DNA of 64,000 bases from Panulirus ornatus (lineage: Eukaryota > Arthropoda > Malacostraca > Decapoda > Palinuridae): contig NC_092225.1 of assembly GCF_036320965.1 (NCBI RefSeq), positions 30,749,443 to 30,813,442 of the forward strand, in the 5' to 3' direction. Under the pieces are notes generated by a model. That model worked only from the letters and a program-made list of their open reading frames with translations. It was not told the origin of the DNA and ran no database searches. How positions within the stretch are numbered: position 1 is the stretch's first letter; every line of letters begins with the position of its first letter. The position numbers and the translations under genes were made by a program. This document shows, piece after piece, positions 22,704 to 33,472 of this stretch.

Positions 22704-23207
22704 TTCATAATCCAACCTAACGTACCATCCATACTGATATTCATATTCCAACCTAACGTACCATCCATATTGATATTCATATTCCAACCTAACGTACCAT
22801 CCATACTGATATTCATATTCCAACCTAACGTACCATCCATACTGATATTCATATTCCAACCTAACGTACCATCCATACTGATATTCATATTCCAACCTAA
22901 CGTACCATCCATACTGATATTCATATTCCAACCTAACGTACCATCCATATTGATATTCATATTCCAACCTAACGTACCATCCATATTGATATTCATATTC
23001 CAACCTAACGTACCATCCATACTGATATTCATATTCCAACCTAACGTACCATCCATATTGATATTCATATTCCAACCTAACGTACCATCCATACTGATAT
23101 TCATATTCCAACCTAACGTACCATCCATATTGATATTCATATTCCAACCTAACGTACCATCCATATTGATATTCATATTCCAACCTAACGTACCATCTAT
23201 ACTGATA
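22704..23207. repeat. 36-bp tandem array, 14 copies
   Basis: Unit ATTCCAACCTAACGTACCAT followed by CCATACTGATATTCAT. Copies are almost identical. The main variant is C or T in CCATA(C/T)TGAT, in the order C T C C C C T T C T C T T C. A 12-residue periodic frame is open on the minus strand (EYEYQYGWYVRL) in two phases and on + as well, a direct result of 36 being divisible by 3. Recent expansion is inferred. Confidence 0.98.
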
Positions 23208-25012
23208 TTCGGGAAAAAAAATGTTCGCTTGGGTTTGCTCGGCGTGCGTTGAACCTTGACCTTTCTCGGGCTGGTGGGGAGGGGGGGGGGGGGTGGAGGG
23301 GAAACTTCTGGAGCCGCTCTTGTCTGCAACGGTCGATCATGGAGAAGCGGCCCAAATATCCGTGGAACATTGACGTTACCCTACACTTAATCTGTGAGAG
23401 ATCTTTATTTCAACGAAGCGGTATTCACACACATCAACATTCTTATTTCGAATATATACGACAACTTCATGAGCGTACCTTCAGTGTTCATACCACAACA
23501 TTTCCCTGTTGCTTCCTTCTTGATGAGTTGAGTTTGTAATCTATTTTGGGAATTAACCTTGAGTTCGGAAGAAAACTGGGAGGCAGTGTGGTAGCAACGC
23601 ACGGAGAGTGTGACGTGTGGCAGACTACCGTGGTAATAGTTGAAGATGAGTTGTAACTCAACGCATCATGTCAATATTTCTGCGTGGATGGTGTGGTTTC
23701 AATATTGAAGATGTTCCTTGCAAAGCCTTGACCCAAATCCTCTCCTTCATTTTTTTTTTACGCCATTGTCGATCAAATCAAGGTGTATTGCGATAAAGCT
23801 TACATTTAGACCATGTTTAACTGATAAACATTAGATCGGAGGCATAAATTTTCTTACAAAATGCTAACGATGTAAAGTTTACACTACATTCTCGTCATGA
23901 GTCAGTCCTGTGGAGTAAGGGCTGTGTGGGAGCTCTGGATTGGTTGATGAGGACTTAGTTTTCCGTCAGAATATAAACAAGATGAAAAGCTGCTTTGATA
24001 CGGAACAATTACCCTTAAAGACAAGCTACCTTGAAATTGATCACCTCGCCTTCGATGATTCTGATGACTGAAGATAATGTGAATACAGACAACGTCGCCA
24101 GCCTTGCTGAAAATAATTACCCCTGCCTTTCATCATAACAACCTTGCCTCTAAATATAACTCAGCTTCCTGAGATAAAATGTCACGTCGGCTCACCTCTT
24201 GCATTGCCTGGCAGGACCCACGGTCGAAAATGATTTCTCGATCATCCACCGTCTGACTTTATGATCAGTAGGAACCCAGTTCCTTCTAGAGACATTGCAC
24301 ACACACACTTCCGAGACGCGTGATTCATCAACTAGACACATCACATGGTATTCCATCATAGGGTCAGACGGACAAGCGCTCGAATTTACATACTGTCGGC
24401 AAAAGACGGTAACTTATTCATGAACAAACCGATAAAAAGAACTCTTATTCCTTCGGACGCGAGGGTCGTCCCGATAATTTAATATTGCTATGTGCGTGTC
24501 TTCCACAGTGGCGCAACACAACGGAAGGCTTAATCAAATTTTGCTTAACATAGACAAAGACTCGTATTTACATGATTCGGGTCTTTGTTAAGATTGTTAG
24601 TATTTATCATTGCTGCTACAACTGTTGTTTTTCTGTTGTTTCCAATCGTGTGCTTTCACATTCTAGACTGAGCGATAGCTACCTGCACAAGCTGAGTACA
24701 CAGCTGGAGGAAGGGTAGTGTAGGAAGGTAATGTGGTGTTAAGGTTAGCTCAGAGAGCGGCTGACGGGGGTTGACCGTGGGGGTGTGACGCGGGCCGTGC
24801 TGCCGCCCTGGTGATATCAAACAACAAATTCAAACCAAAATGGCGGCAGGTGATATCGCCTGTAATCTGTACAGGAACTGAATTTCCTTTTGTATTTGAT
24901 AACATTAATCTGTGGACAGATATTTACAGTATTACGACGCATGATTGTTACACCTGTTCTCAGTATGATAAATATAAGTAGCGGACGTTTACACAGGTGT
25001 TCCTTACCGTTA
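23208..25012. other. Unique sequence, no gene recognised
   Basis: A G-homopolymer-rich stretch lies at 23278-23300. The rest is AT-leaning with few frames. An AAAATGGCGGC motif (YY1/Pho-like) is at about 24837. Confidence 0.45.
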
Positions 25013-25106
25013 TGAGCACGAAGGTACGACCCATGGGTATGATACCCTGACCTTTGACCTGACCCGTTGGGAAAGGTCGCAGTTCACGCCATACCCTACT
25101 GCTCAA
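25013..25106. mobile_element. Foldback element, copy 2
   Basis: Left arm TGAGCACGAAGGTACGACCC, ATGGGTATGATACCC, TGACCTTTGACCTGACCC. Right arm on the minus strand starts TTGAGCAGTAGGGTATGG. Arms are imperfect. Same family as 22524-22619. Confidence 0.72.
25048..25060 (-). promoter_or_regulatory. Perfect DR1 nuclear-receptor motif
   Basis: TGACCTTTGACCT, that is AGGTCAAAGGTCA on the minus strand, is an exact direct repeat of AGGTCA with one spacer base. DR1 is the known site class for HNF4 and RXR/USP-type receptors. It lies inside the foldback element. Binding is not shown. Confidence 0.5.
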
Positions 25107-25209
25107 GCTGTTAACTCTCCAACGGCAGAGGAAGGTTAATGGGTTCCTTGTTGATATATTTAGAAACCAGAGCTAAACAAAACAGTTTGTCCAGTGTTTG
25201 TGAAGAAAA

Positions 25210-25485
25210 ATGTTCCGTCTCCATTTATTCTATGTCTGCGAGGCGATTACCTTTATGATAGTATTACTAGTGAGCGCTACGCTACCCTTCAAACAGCTTT
25301 ACGTAAACCCAGCACGACCACGTCTGCAACAGTGTAAACCTGCTCCACGGTATTTCATTTCGAAACGAAAAAGAAGACGAAAAAGAATTGTGTTTGCTCG
25401 GGTCGTAACTTTCGGCGGAATTCGACACAAACCGTCGACTGTCAAACTATTCCACTGTGAGAGTAAAATTGAGCTGTCATCTTAG
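25210..25485 (+). CDS. Possible small membrane protein (unrecognised)
   Basis: A 91-codon frame. Residues about 5-27 form one hydrophobic segment (YVCEAITFMIVLLVSATLPF), followed later by a strongly basic cluster KRKRRRKR around residue 52-60. Such a layout could be a signal anchor with a basic tail. No family recognised, no polyadenylation signal or splice evidence seen, and a frame of this length can occur by chance in 64 kb. Confidence 0.18.
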   Translation: MFRLHLFYVCEAITFMIVLLVSATLPFKQLYVNPARPRLQQCKPAPRYFISKRKRRRKRIVFARVVTFGGIRHKPSTVKLFHCESKIELSS

Positions 25486-26387
25486 GCTGAGGTTTTCACG
25501 GTCGGTGTCTAGGTAATGGTAGAACCACTGCTGCCGGACAGGTAAACAGGAACCAAACGTAGTAATGACCGGGAAGCTGTTTTAATCTATTTATTCAGAT
25601 GAGGGAAGGAAATTTGCATCGCAGCCCATATCTACGTGGGAATACAGGAAATCATCTCGCAGATTGTGATATGTAAGACAGCGTAAACAGAGCAAGAGGA
25701 GCAATAAAGTTTATATATTTTGGTTCTGTATTAGGAAAACGAAACAGTTATTTGTATATTTTGATTCGCAAACAGAACCAAACTGCCGTTTTCGAACAAG
25801 ATCTGGTCGCTATACTTAACGTTTGGCCTCCCACTCACGCTGCCTCCACGGAAAGGAGTATATTTACTGATATGTATCATAACACGGATCATTCACGCTG
25901 GTACGCTATCCAGGATGTATTATCTGAATAAGAGAACCTTTTATTTACTCTCTTAATGTACAAACCTATTGTGTAAAGCATGAACTGCTTCTGAAGACTG
26001 TATGTATCTAAGTTCAACTGAAACATTATCGGTTATGTTACATTCTTTAATTGTTTTCCTGTCATTATTATTATCATTATCATCATTATTATGATTATTA
26101 TTATTATCATATTTCTTGTGAGGGAGCCCCACCTGACTGACTCATTCTTAGCATCTATATACCAGATTGGGAGGGTACGAGATGTGAGTGACAGTAGCAC
26201 GGGCGCAGTGTTATTACTTCAGTATATATGTCGTGTGTTTTCAGACTGGGCGGAGGGTCGGGGTGTGGCGGTACGGAGCAAGTAGTGTGTGGTAGTGTGA
26301 GACGTAACCTGACCTGTTCTCGGAACAGGTTCTTCAAAATGGTACTTACTCTGACATGTGGGCGGCTTGGCTGAACATTCAATTCAC

Positions 26388-26389
<2 letters not shown>
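25486..26389. other. Unique AT-rich sequence
   Basis: Only a short (ATT)n at about 26065-26110 stands out. Confidence 0.5.
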
Positions 26390-26476
<87 letters not shown>

Positions 26477-26540
26477 TACTTGATTGTCGTTTCCCACGTT
26501 AGCTAGGTAGCAACAGGAACAGACTATGAAAGGCCGCATT
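26390..26540. mobile_element. (TA)n followed by degraded LINE 3'-tail module
   Basis: (TA)n at 26390-26474, then 11 bases, then GTTTCCCACGTTAGCTAGGT followed by AGCAACAGGAACAGAC, a diverged minus-orientation copy of the LINE 3' tail core. Confidence 0.6.
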
Positions 26541-27063
26541 CATACATTACGGAGAGAGCTTTACATTCGCATGGCGCCGTCTCATACTTTTTTTTTTTAT
26601 GCCACTAGATCGTTAAAATGTTTGTGAGCTGTCGGGCTTCACCGCGCCCTTGCTCACGCCACTCCAGCCATCCTTCATCCTGACGCTAAAATCACATTTC
26701 GTGACACCATTCTTGACGATCCTGTTTCTCATCTCATTATGGCCTCTGGTAACTCTGGTATTATGTCTTGGTCAACAAGGTTCGCGTTCCCGAGGTATAT
26801 ATATATATACGTTGATCATAACCACATACCAACACAACCAAGCTTTCATTGCTGCCGCCAAGGGTCATTTACTCCCTGTAGAGAACAGCCATAATGAGTC
26901 CCAGTTCTAAGATCTGAATTACCTCTGGCGTGACCCACTTAAATCAGACATGTTGCTGCACACAGCTCAGGCACGAGGCTTTTCCGATAATGTGACGCGT
27001 GTGTTCCAGTACGGGCCAGTTACTGTGGGTTTACTGTTCCCTTCCCACGAGGAACGGTACCAG
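26541..27063. other. Unique sequence, nothing recognised
   Basis: Contains a run of T at 26589-26598. No supported gene. Confidence 0.4.
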
Positions 27064-27187
27064 GTGTCCTGCTCCTCCCAGGGCACGAGCGCCGGGGCAC
27101 AACCCGTAGCGTCCCCGCTCCTCTCAGGGCGTGGACGCCGAGGGCACAGAGTCCTGCTCCTCCCAGGGCACGAGCGCCGGGGGCACG
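27064..27187. repeat. GC-rich tandem repeat, 3 copies
   Basis: Three units of about 38-43 bp built on CTGCTCCTCCCAGGGCACGA followed by GCGCCGGGGGCAC. The middle copy is diverged (CTCTCAGGGCGTGGACGCCG). Confidence 0.85.
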
Positions 27188-27213
27188 GTCGTATTAGTAG
27201 GTACAGGAATATG

Positions 27214-27247
27214 ACAACGGCGTCAGGATGTATCCTGACGCCGTTGT
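27214..27247. repeat. Perfect 34-bp palindrome
   Basis: Left arm ACAACGGCGTCAGGAT, 2-base centre GT, right arm ATCCTGACGCCGTTGT: 16 of 16 paired. Confidence 0.95.
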
Positions 27248-27614
27248 AGAAGGCTCCTGCTGCAGGAGGCGCTGCCGAGACAGCCTACAGCTGAGCACCT
27301 GTGGCATTGAAATACCCTTATCTTTATGGATGGGGAAGAGGGTCAGACTGTGTGGTGGAAGGGTGATAGTGAGGGTGGTAGACGATAGTGATGATGAAGG
27401 TGGGTGGTAGTGATGGTGATGGTGAGGTCCATCATGGCAGGGCTGGTGAGGTATGCGTTCCGGCCTGGCCTAGACTGTGGCAGCCACGCACCCCACTCCC
27501 TCCCCTCCACACTCTTATACTGCAGTGGAGTATTCATGCATTTTTGAACGCCCGTGAAAGCGTTCATTTATGACGTTTTTATAAACTGCATTTTCCCACA
27601 TTCTTGGAGAGTAA

Positions 27615-27744
<130 letters not shown>

Positions 27745-27877
27745 CTTACGGTATAATTTCGGGCGGGTTCGAGTAACGGGTGTGTGTTGATCACCCAGGG
27801 CGTGGGGGATGGGACGGCACCAGGGCGGCCACCACCTGTGTCAGTACCACAGTGAACAACCCTCAACGTATCACGGG

Positions 27878-27926
27878 TGACGTCAGTGGTCTGTGAACGA
27901 CCCTCTCTGTACTGCGGGTGACGTCA
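27878..27926. promoter_or_regulatory. Two CRE octamers in a 41-bp direct repeat
   Basis: TGACGTCA at 27878-27885 and 27919-27926, each inside GGGTGACGTCA, 41 bp apart with similar spacers. A third copy (GGTGACGTCAGTGG) is at 28712-28725. The octamer is the known CREB/ATF site; function here is inference. Confidence 0.4.
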
Positions 27927-27967
27927 CTGGCATCTTGCACGCCCCTCTGTGTAATGAGGCTTTACAG

Positions 27968-28215
27968 GAAATATTTTTTTGGAGAAAAATACGAAAAATT
28001 GCAGGTAATAGTTCAGGTTAGGTTTCAGCTCAAACAACTTTCTATTCCAAATTGAAACGTAGCTTACAAACACTTCTATACTTGAAATAATCGTGGAAAG
28101 TATATCATACTGATCTCAGTTACCGATACATACCCAGTAAATACAATGGAAATGATCAGATAATACTTTAAAAATATCTTCACTTAACAGCCTAATTAGA
28201 GGTCATAAAGATAAC
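27968..28215. repeat. Duplicated segment, copy A (uninterrupted)
   Basis: Begins GGAAATATTTTTTTGGAG and shares AAAAATACGAAAAATTGCAG, CAAACACTTCTATACTT, AATACAATGG and ATCAGATA with 28286-28700. Period is about 320 bases before insertion. Confidence 0.8.
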
Positions 28216-28285
28216 CAAACGATATTTCAACACCAGGTTTGTATTCAGCATGAACAATTCTCATAATGATCATGACGTTTTAAAG

Positions 28286-28700
28286 GAAATCTATTTTTCT
28301 GGGAAAAATACGAAAAATTGCAGGGTATTTTTCAGCTCGAAACAATTTTGATTTCAAGACAGAAACAATATATATTCAAACACTTCTATACTTCATATAT
28401 TCTTTTTATTCATTTATTATACGTAGCTGCCGTCTCCCGCGTCAACGAGGTAGCGCTAGGAAACACGAGGAATGGCCCAACCCACCCACATACACACGTA
28501 TATACATACACGCCCACACACGCACATATACATTTCATCGTATACAGGCATATGCATACACAGACATATACATATATACACATATAATCATGGAAATATA
28601 TATCATAATGCTCGCAGCCTCCGAAAGATAACGAATAAATACAATGGGAGTTATCAGATATAAATGATCAAATTTCATCATCTAACATTGACTGAAGATG
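28286..28700. repeat. Duplicated segment, copy B (interrupted)
   Basis: Same order of words as copy A but split at 28400-28580 by a LINE 3' fragment. Copy A therefore shows the empty site. Confidence 0.8.
28400..28580 (-). mobile_element. LINE 3'-UTR insertion, minus strand
   Basis: Contains CCGTCTCCCGCGTCAACGAG then GTAGCGCTAGGAAACACGAG, GAATGGCCCAACCCACCCAC and a run of ACATATACA words. This is the reverse complement of 49420-49530. T-rich sequence at its left end is the A-tail. CATATA occurs on both sides (28394-28399 and 28581-28586), a possible target duplication, though the edge is low-complexity. Confidence 0.82.
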
Positions 28701-28816
28701 ACCAAACCGCTGGTGACGTCAGTGGGATCTGAGCCTGGCCGGGACCAGCTGCCGGCCGCGCCGGTAACCACACTCAACTGGTGTCGCTCCCTGTGTTATG
28801 GTACCGCCCATATCCT

Positions 28817-28818
<2 letters not shown>

Positions 28819-28854
<36 letters not shown>

Positions 28855-28933
28855 TGTGTGTGTGTGTGTATACCTCCTCAGAAAGTACTTACTAAGAGAG
28901 TTTTGCCATGATGCAAGGAGAGCAAGTGGTGCT

Positions 28934-28980
<47 letters not shown>
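28819..28980. repeat. (CT)n(GT)n and (CA)n(TA)n tracts
   Basis: (CT)n 28819-28851 continues into (GT)n to 28868. After 70 unique bases comes (CA)n 28940-28970 and a short (TA)n. Confidence 0.95.
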
Positions 28981-28981
<1 letters not shown>

Positions 28982-29287
28982 TACTGATTATAGATAAGGT
29001 TTTCTCTACCGCCACCTATATTGTATATTTTTTGGTCAGTTTTGGGTTCATCTGGAACTGTTTCAGGCCATTGATCAATATTTGAATGACTCTGTGTGTT
29101 TACCCCGTGCAGATGTCTTGCTCACACGTCCACGTTTCCCAGTAAACTCACACACATTTTTATGGTTTGATGTCTTGATGCGTCCCAAGGTATCACAGCC
29201 GAACTGACCACTGTGTTCTTTGACGTTGCTGGAACGCTCCTAAGACCGAGTGTACAGTGTACTGGATACCTCCAGTTTGCTTCCATG

Positions 29288-29394
<107 letters not shown>

Positions 29395-29557
29395 GGGGAA
29401 TGGTGGGTGGGGGGGGGGGATCACCTTCCTGCACGTGTATCTTGCATGAATGTTGCAGTAACATGTGTTCTGTCAACAGCGTCTTTGATATGCAGCCCAC
29501 GCACGCAATGTCGGCGGACGTGGCATTTCTTAGTCAACTGGGCTCAGTCTTGCATGT

Positions 29558-29558
<1 letters not shown>

Positions 29559-29611
<53 letters not shown>
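29559..29611. repeat. (CA)n microsatellite
   Basis: Perfect CA tract of 53 bases. Confidence 0.97.
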
Positions 29612-29615
<4 letters not shown>

Positions 29616-31105
29616 GGTAATCTGAGCACAAACTCAGCGTATTAAGAGCTCGATGATCTGCACAGTGAACAGTTCTTGAAGAGGTGCAATGATAGAACAA
29701 CCAGAGAACAAGACATGAAATGAAGAAAAAAGAAATAACAACTTGTTATACAGGATGTACAGAAGTACTTACATTGTGTAATAGTGTTGGATGACTGGAA
29801 AACAATGACTGAGGACGTGGTTAGTGCAGACAACATACATAAATTCATGAAGTTGTGGGTAGTAGATAATGTTCATGAGATGGGCTCCCACGAGTGGAGA
29901 CCTCCCTCCTCCACATAGTATACACAGATAGTGACTCACACACGTGGGCGGTGCTGAGTCGAAGGCGTCACACATGGCCTGTCGATGGGCAGTGGGTATC
30001 ATGTATCCTGGCCGCCGGTGTTACCGGACTCCGGCCGTGTGCTCGAGGTTACACCGCGAGCGAAAAAGTCACCTTTGGCGATGTTGAGTCTCTGGGACTA
30101 CAGACTCGTCAAGGAACTTCTGACTTCAAAGGAGCCTACATTTCTCTGCAACTGAAAGCAGCGCAGCCTTTGGAAAGGTCCTGGGTAACACCAGGATTCC
30201 TTCATGGTCGTGGGGTAATTATAAATAAATCATAAATATCCTGGATGGCCAAAGGTTTGGATGCAGTGCAGCGGGAGTGGACCGCGAGGACACGGGTTCA
30301 ATGAGGTGCCTGAAGAGTGAATTTAAAGATCAGGGACGTCAGGGAACGGTGGAACTGCGTGAAGATGATGACATGGAATACAAGACCCAGGGAATGACCG
30401 AGAGGAAGTGAGGGAACGGAATCACTTCGGGATGGTTCCAGGGGACGGCATCAGTCGTTGCCACAGAACAGGGTAACTTCTGTGTTGAGGAAGGTGGTTC
30501 CAAGGTTGAGGCAGGAGGCTTCTGGGCTGAGGAAGGTGGAGGTCGCATGAAGGAGAGACGAATAAGGTGGCATCGAGGGGAAAGTGAGTGAAATTATAAG
30601 CGATATTGGACGACAGGTGATCGCATATATAAGAGAAACTATAATGTCATTAAGAATCATATTGTTCAACGCTTTTCAGGCGGTTCTCTGTCCCCCGGAA
30701 AATTACGAGGACAACAAGAGTTGGGTCTGTTCAGTCGCGTCTGGCTACCAGCTGGCGTAGAAGGATGTTCAGTTATTTATCCCCAGAAGACTAACTAAAT
30801 CGTTAATGTCAGAACTCGAGTCTTGTTTTCCGGTCGTCATCCATCATCGACGACCTCAGATCTATCGTGTGTGACCTTCGTGCTCAGACGGAATGTCATT
30901 CTCCTCGGCCGAGGTGAAAGTGTTCCCGTGCGGCATGTGACCCATGACAGCGGCCTGTGGGTCTGGGTCGTGTGTTCGGGATACATGTGCCGGCAGGTGA
31001 GGGAGGGAGGGAGAGGGGGACAGGCGAAGGGTCGTTTGTGTGGCCGTCCAGGGACGTTAGGATACTACCCTCCCCCCCCCCCCTTGTATTTCCCTGGCAA
31101 CCTTT
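29612..31105. other. Unique sequence upstream of the host gene, no gene supported
   Basis: A 113-codon plus frame at 29894-30235 has no recognisable domain. Purine-rich sequence runs 30340-30600. No TATA or initiator could be assigned. Confidence 0.4.
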
Positions 31106-31256
31106 AACAACCCTGAGCTGATGACCCATAACCCTTAACCACCCTGGACTGATGATGACCCACAACCCTTAACCACCCAGGACTGATGACCCCACAGCCC
31201 TTAACCACACTGGACTGATGACCCCACAGCCCTTAACCACCCTGGACTGATGACCC
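31106..31256. repeat. 32-bp minisatellite, about 5 copies
   Basis: Unit CTGGACTGATGACCCCACAG followed by CCCTTAACCACC with a few substitutions. It lies about 440 bases upstream of the exon at 31693. Confidence 0.93.
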
Positions 31257-31692
31257 CCTCAGTAGTGTGGCAGGAAAACGCCGCCCGACCACTGCATCTG
31301 CCTCCCACCAGTCTACTGTTCCACTCGTCCACTTGCCACCTGTCAACTGTTCCATTAACCCACCAGTCACCTGCACATCTGTTTAATACACATACGGGTA
31401 GTCCTCTACGTTACAACCTAGACGGTGGTGTAGTTAAGGGGAGGTACAGTGGTGGAGGGCGTGGGGCCGAGGGCTTCAGCCCGTGACCCTGGATGCCTTG
31501 ACCTCCTCCGCCGTCATCATCAAGGTGATCAGGTCTTCCCTGAGGGAGAGGCGTATCGCTGTCGGCAGCATCTGATGCTTACTTGTTTATTATGTACATC
31601 GAACTTAGGGTAGGTTAGGTTAGGTTGGAGAGAATGTATAATGGTCTTATTTTCAGCCGAGACTAAACTGCCTGGCTCTTCCTCCCCTACAG
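31257..31692. other. Sequence preceding the host-gene exon
   Basis: Probably intron or upstream region. Contains three TTAGG-type units at 31609-31627 (GGTTAGGTTAGGTTGG). It ends in the acceptor TTCCTCCCCTACAG at 31679-31692. Confidence 0.55.
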
Positions 31693-32372
31693 GATGGCAG
31701 ACAAGCAGGCCACCACCTTCGGCGGCGCCACTCTAAAGCCGTCGTCTTCAGGGGTCCTGAAGAGGTCGTCTTCGGTGGAGATCCTGACGGGGGTCAGGCC
31801 ACGACACGACCGGCTGGTGGAGTCCCCGGTGACCATGAGCAGCAGTCAGTTGTCCACGCCCTCCGCTGCCACCTCCAGACCCCTGCAGGTGGCACCCTCC
31901 TCCAGCCTCAGCACTGTGGGCACCCCGCCCTCCGCCTCCCCACCACAAGACCGCAAACTCCCAACGACCTCGACGCCGGTCTTTAACGGCGGCGTCGACC
32001 CGCTGCAGCTGGGCGGCTCGGTGGGTACGCTCACGCCCGAAGTCACTGAGGGCGCCTCTCCCAAGGTGGTGCCAAGAGCGACAGGGACGCCGCCAGCGCC
32101 CAGGAGGAAAGGTCGCCTGGCTGATATAGTGGCGGGTGAGAAGGGCGGCCTACCTCCCTTGGACACCACCCACAAGGTGGACGCATCTCCACCCACGGGC
32201 ACGCCCATCGGTACGCCCATCATTGGGAAAGGTGGACACATCTTCACCATATCCACGCCCGTAACTGAGGAGGACCTGCCCATACGACCACCACGGAAGG
32301 CCGTGGCGTGTGAAGGAGACCCTTTCGACCAGAGGCGGAAGGTGACGCCAGTCCCCCCCGTCCCCGTGGAAG
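31693..32372 (+). CDS. Host gene exon 1 (coding): Ser/Thr/Pro-rich protein
   Basis: Seen: acceptor TTCCTCCCCTACAG ends at 31692; ATG at 31694 is in good context (A at -3, G at +4); 226 codons are open; the donor is GAAG|GTAAGTGA at 32373, leaving phase 1. The protein is rich in Ser, Thr, Pro and Gly and looks disordered. Notable pieces: a basophilic phosphosite-like LKRSSSVEIL near residue 22, PAPRRKGRLADIVAGEKGG near 134, the internal repeat TGTPIGTPIIGKGG near 168, and IRPPRKAV near 203. Codon use is GC-rich, unlike the flanks. Inference: N-terminal or internal exon of a cytoplasmic scaffold or signalling protein, but I do not recognise the family. If an upstream coding exon exists, the ATG may be internal. 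The minus frames here (up to 145 codons) are shadows. Confidence 0.8.
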
Positions 32373-33125
32373 GTAAGTGAGGGTGCTAGGGAGGTGAGCC
32401 GGGGTCACCAGGAGAGGACCTGGGACGAGCTGGGTCAAACTGGGTCAGCATAAAGTGAAGATGACCGTGAGATCCCGTGCCACGCAGCTGTGAGGCTGGC
32501 TGGCACTGGGAACAACCTCTTTGAGTTGCTTGTATCAGGCGGTCATGATGAACCTAGTCGGTTCAGTTTCTAAAAAGTCTGATGACGAATGAATCTGATG
32601 AAGCAGGTAAAGCTTAAGACCTTAAAAATGAATTTGCATAGACATTAATGATCTAGCAGCATTCAGGGTATAGATATAAAATTAGCATAAGCCATTGGTG
32701 GTTGACTTCCGTGTATTTAGAACAGTTGACCCTCACAACTTTGGTATACAGTGACAAGAGGCGCAAGATTTGATGTCTACCAACCATCTCGTCACAGGTC
32801 CACAGAACAGCAGGGTATTACATGGTACAGAGGCGTGCTGAGGCTATGCTCGAGACTGTAGCAGCAGCAGCACAAAATACTGAGAGTCTTTCTGAAAGTT
32901 AGGATGTGCATTTGTAGCAGTTTCATGTCCGAGTCTCTGGGTCCTCCTCCTTATGAATAAGTTGGAAGTCGCTGAGGTATCAAGAAAGTAAAGGTTAAGT
33001 TTAGATAACACTTGTGACGGGAAAGTGGCGGGTATGATCAGTTAATTAGGATAATAATTACACAATAAGGCAAGACATGACTGAATGATTGAGGCGAGTG
33101 TTTTGTTTTCCTCCACGTGACGCAG

Positions 33126-33208
33126 ATGAGAACACGGAGCCGGTGTGGCAAAGGCGTCTCTCCCTGCTCTTCGTCCCGCCCACAGACAACGACCTGGAAC
33201 CCGACAAG
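33126..33208 (+). CDS. Host gene exon 2 (coding)
   Basis: Seen: acceptor CCTCCACGTGACGCAG before 33126 and donor CAAG|GTGAGT at 33209. Joined to the preceding exon across a 753-bp intron in phase 1, the 28 codons read DENTEPVWQRRLSL followed by LFVPPTDNDLEPDK, ending in phase 0. No stop is met in this frame and both splice sites are strong, which is the main reason to accept the pair as one gene. RRLS is the classic basophilic (PKA-type) phosphosite. The W-x-RRLSLLF core is the best handle for a family search. Confidence 0.75.
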
Positions 33209-33254
33209 GTGAGTCCTGCCCTGCTTACTCCTCCTGGCCTGTTCTTGACTTAAC

Positions 33255-33343
33255 GTCCTGAGTCTTAGTGTGCCACAGTCCTGCGTCTTACTGTGCCACA
33301 GTCCTGAGTCTTACTGTGCCACAGTCCCGAGTCTTACTGTACT
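33255..33343. repeat. 23-bp tandem repeat in intron, 4 copies
   Basis: Unit GTCCTGAGTCTTACTGTGCC followed by ACA, three clean copies plus a diverged fourth, 46 bases downstream of the exon 2 donor. Confidence 0.93.
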
Positions 33344-33472
33344 CCCAAAGATACACCATCGCCAAAGGTGACTGACTTTTCACACTTGCTGTGTAACCTC
33401 GAGCGGGTGGAGTCCGGTAATACCTCTGACATGTTTGACCAAGGATCCTTCATCTTTCTTTTCCATTTCCAG

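Noticed and set aside
22656..23329. 175- and 209-codon minus frames
   Set aside because: Periodic translation of the 36-bp array; several frames equally open.
32244..32438. Minus frames opposite the host exon
   Set aside because: Shadows of the GC-rich coding exon on +; they cross its splice donor without signals of their own.
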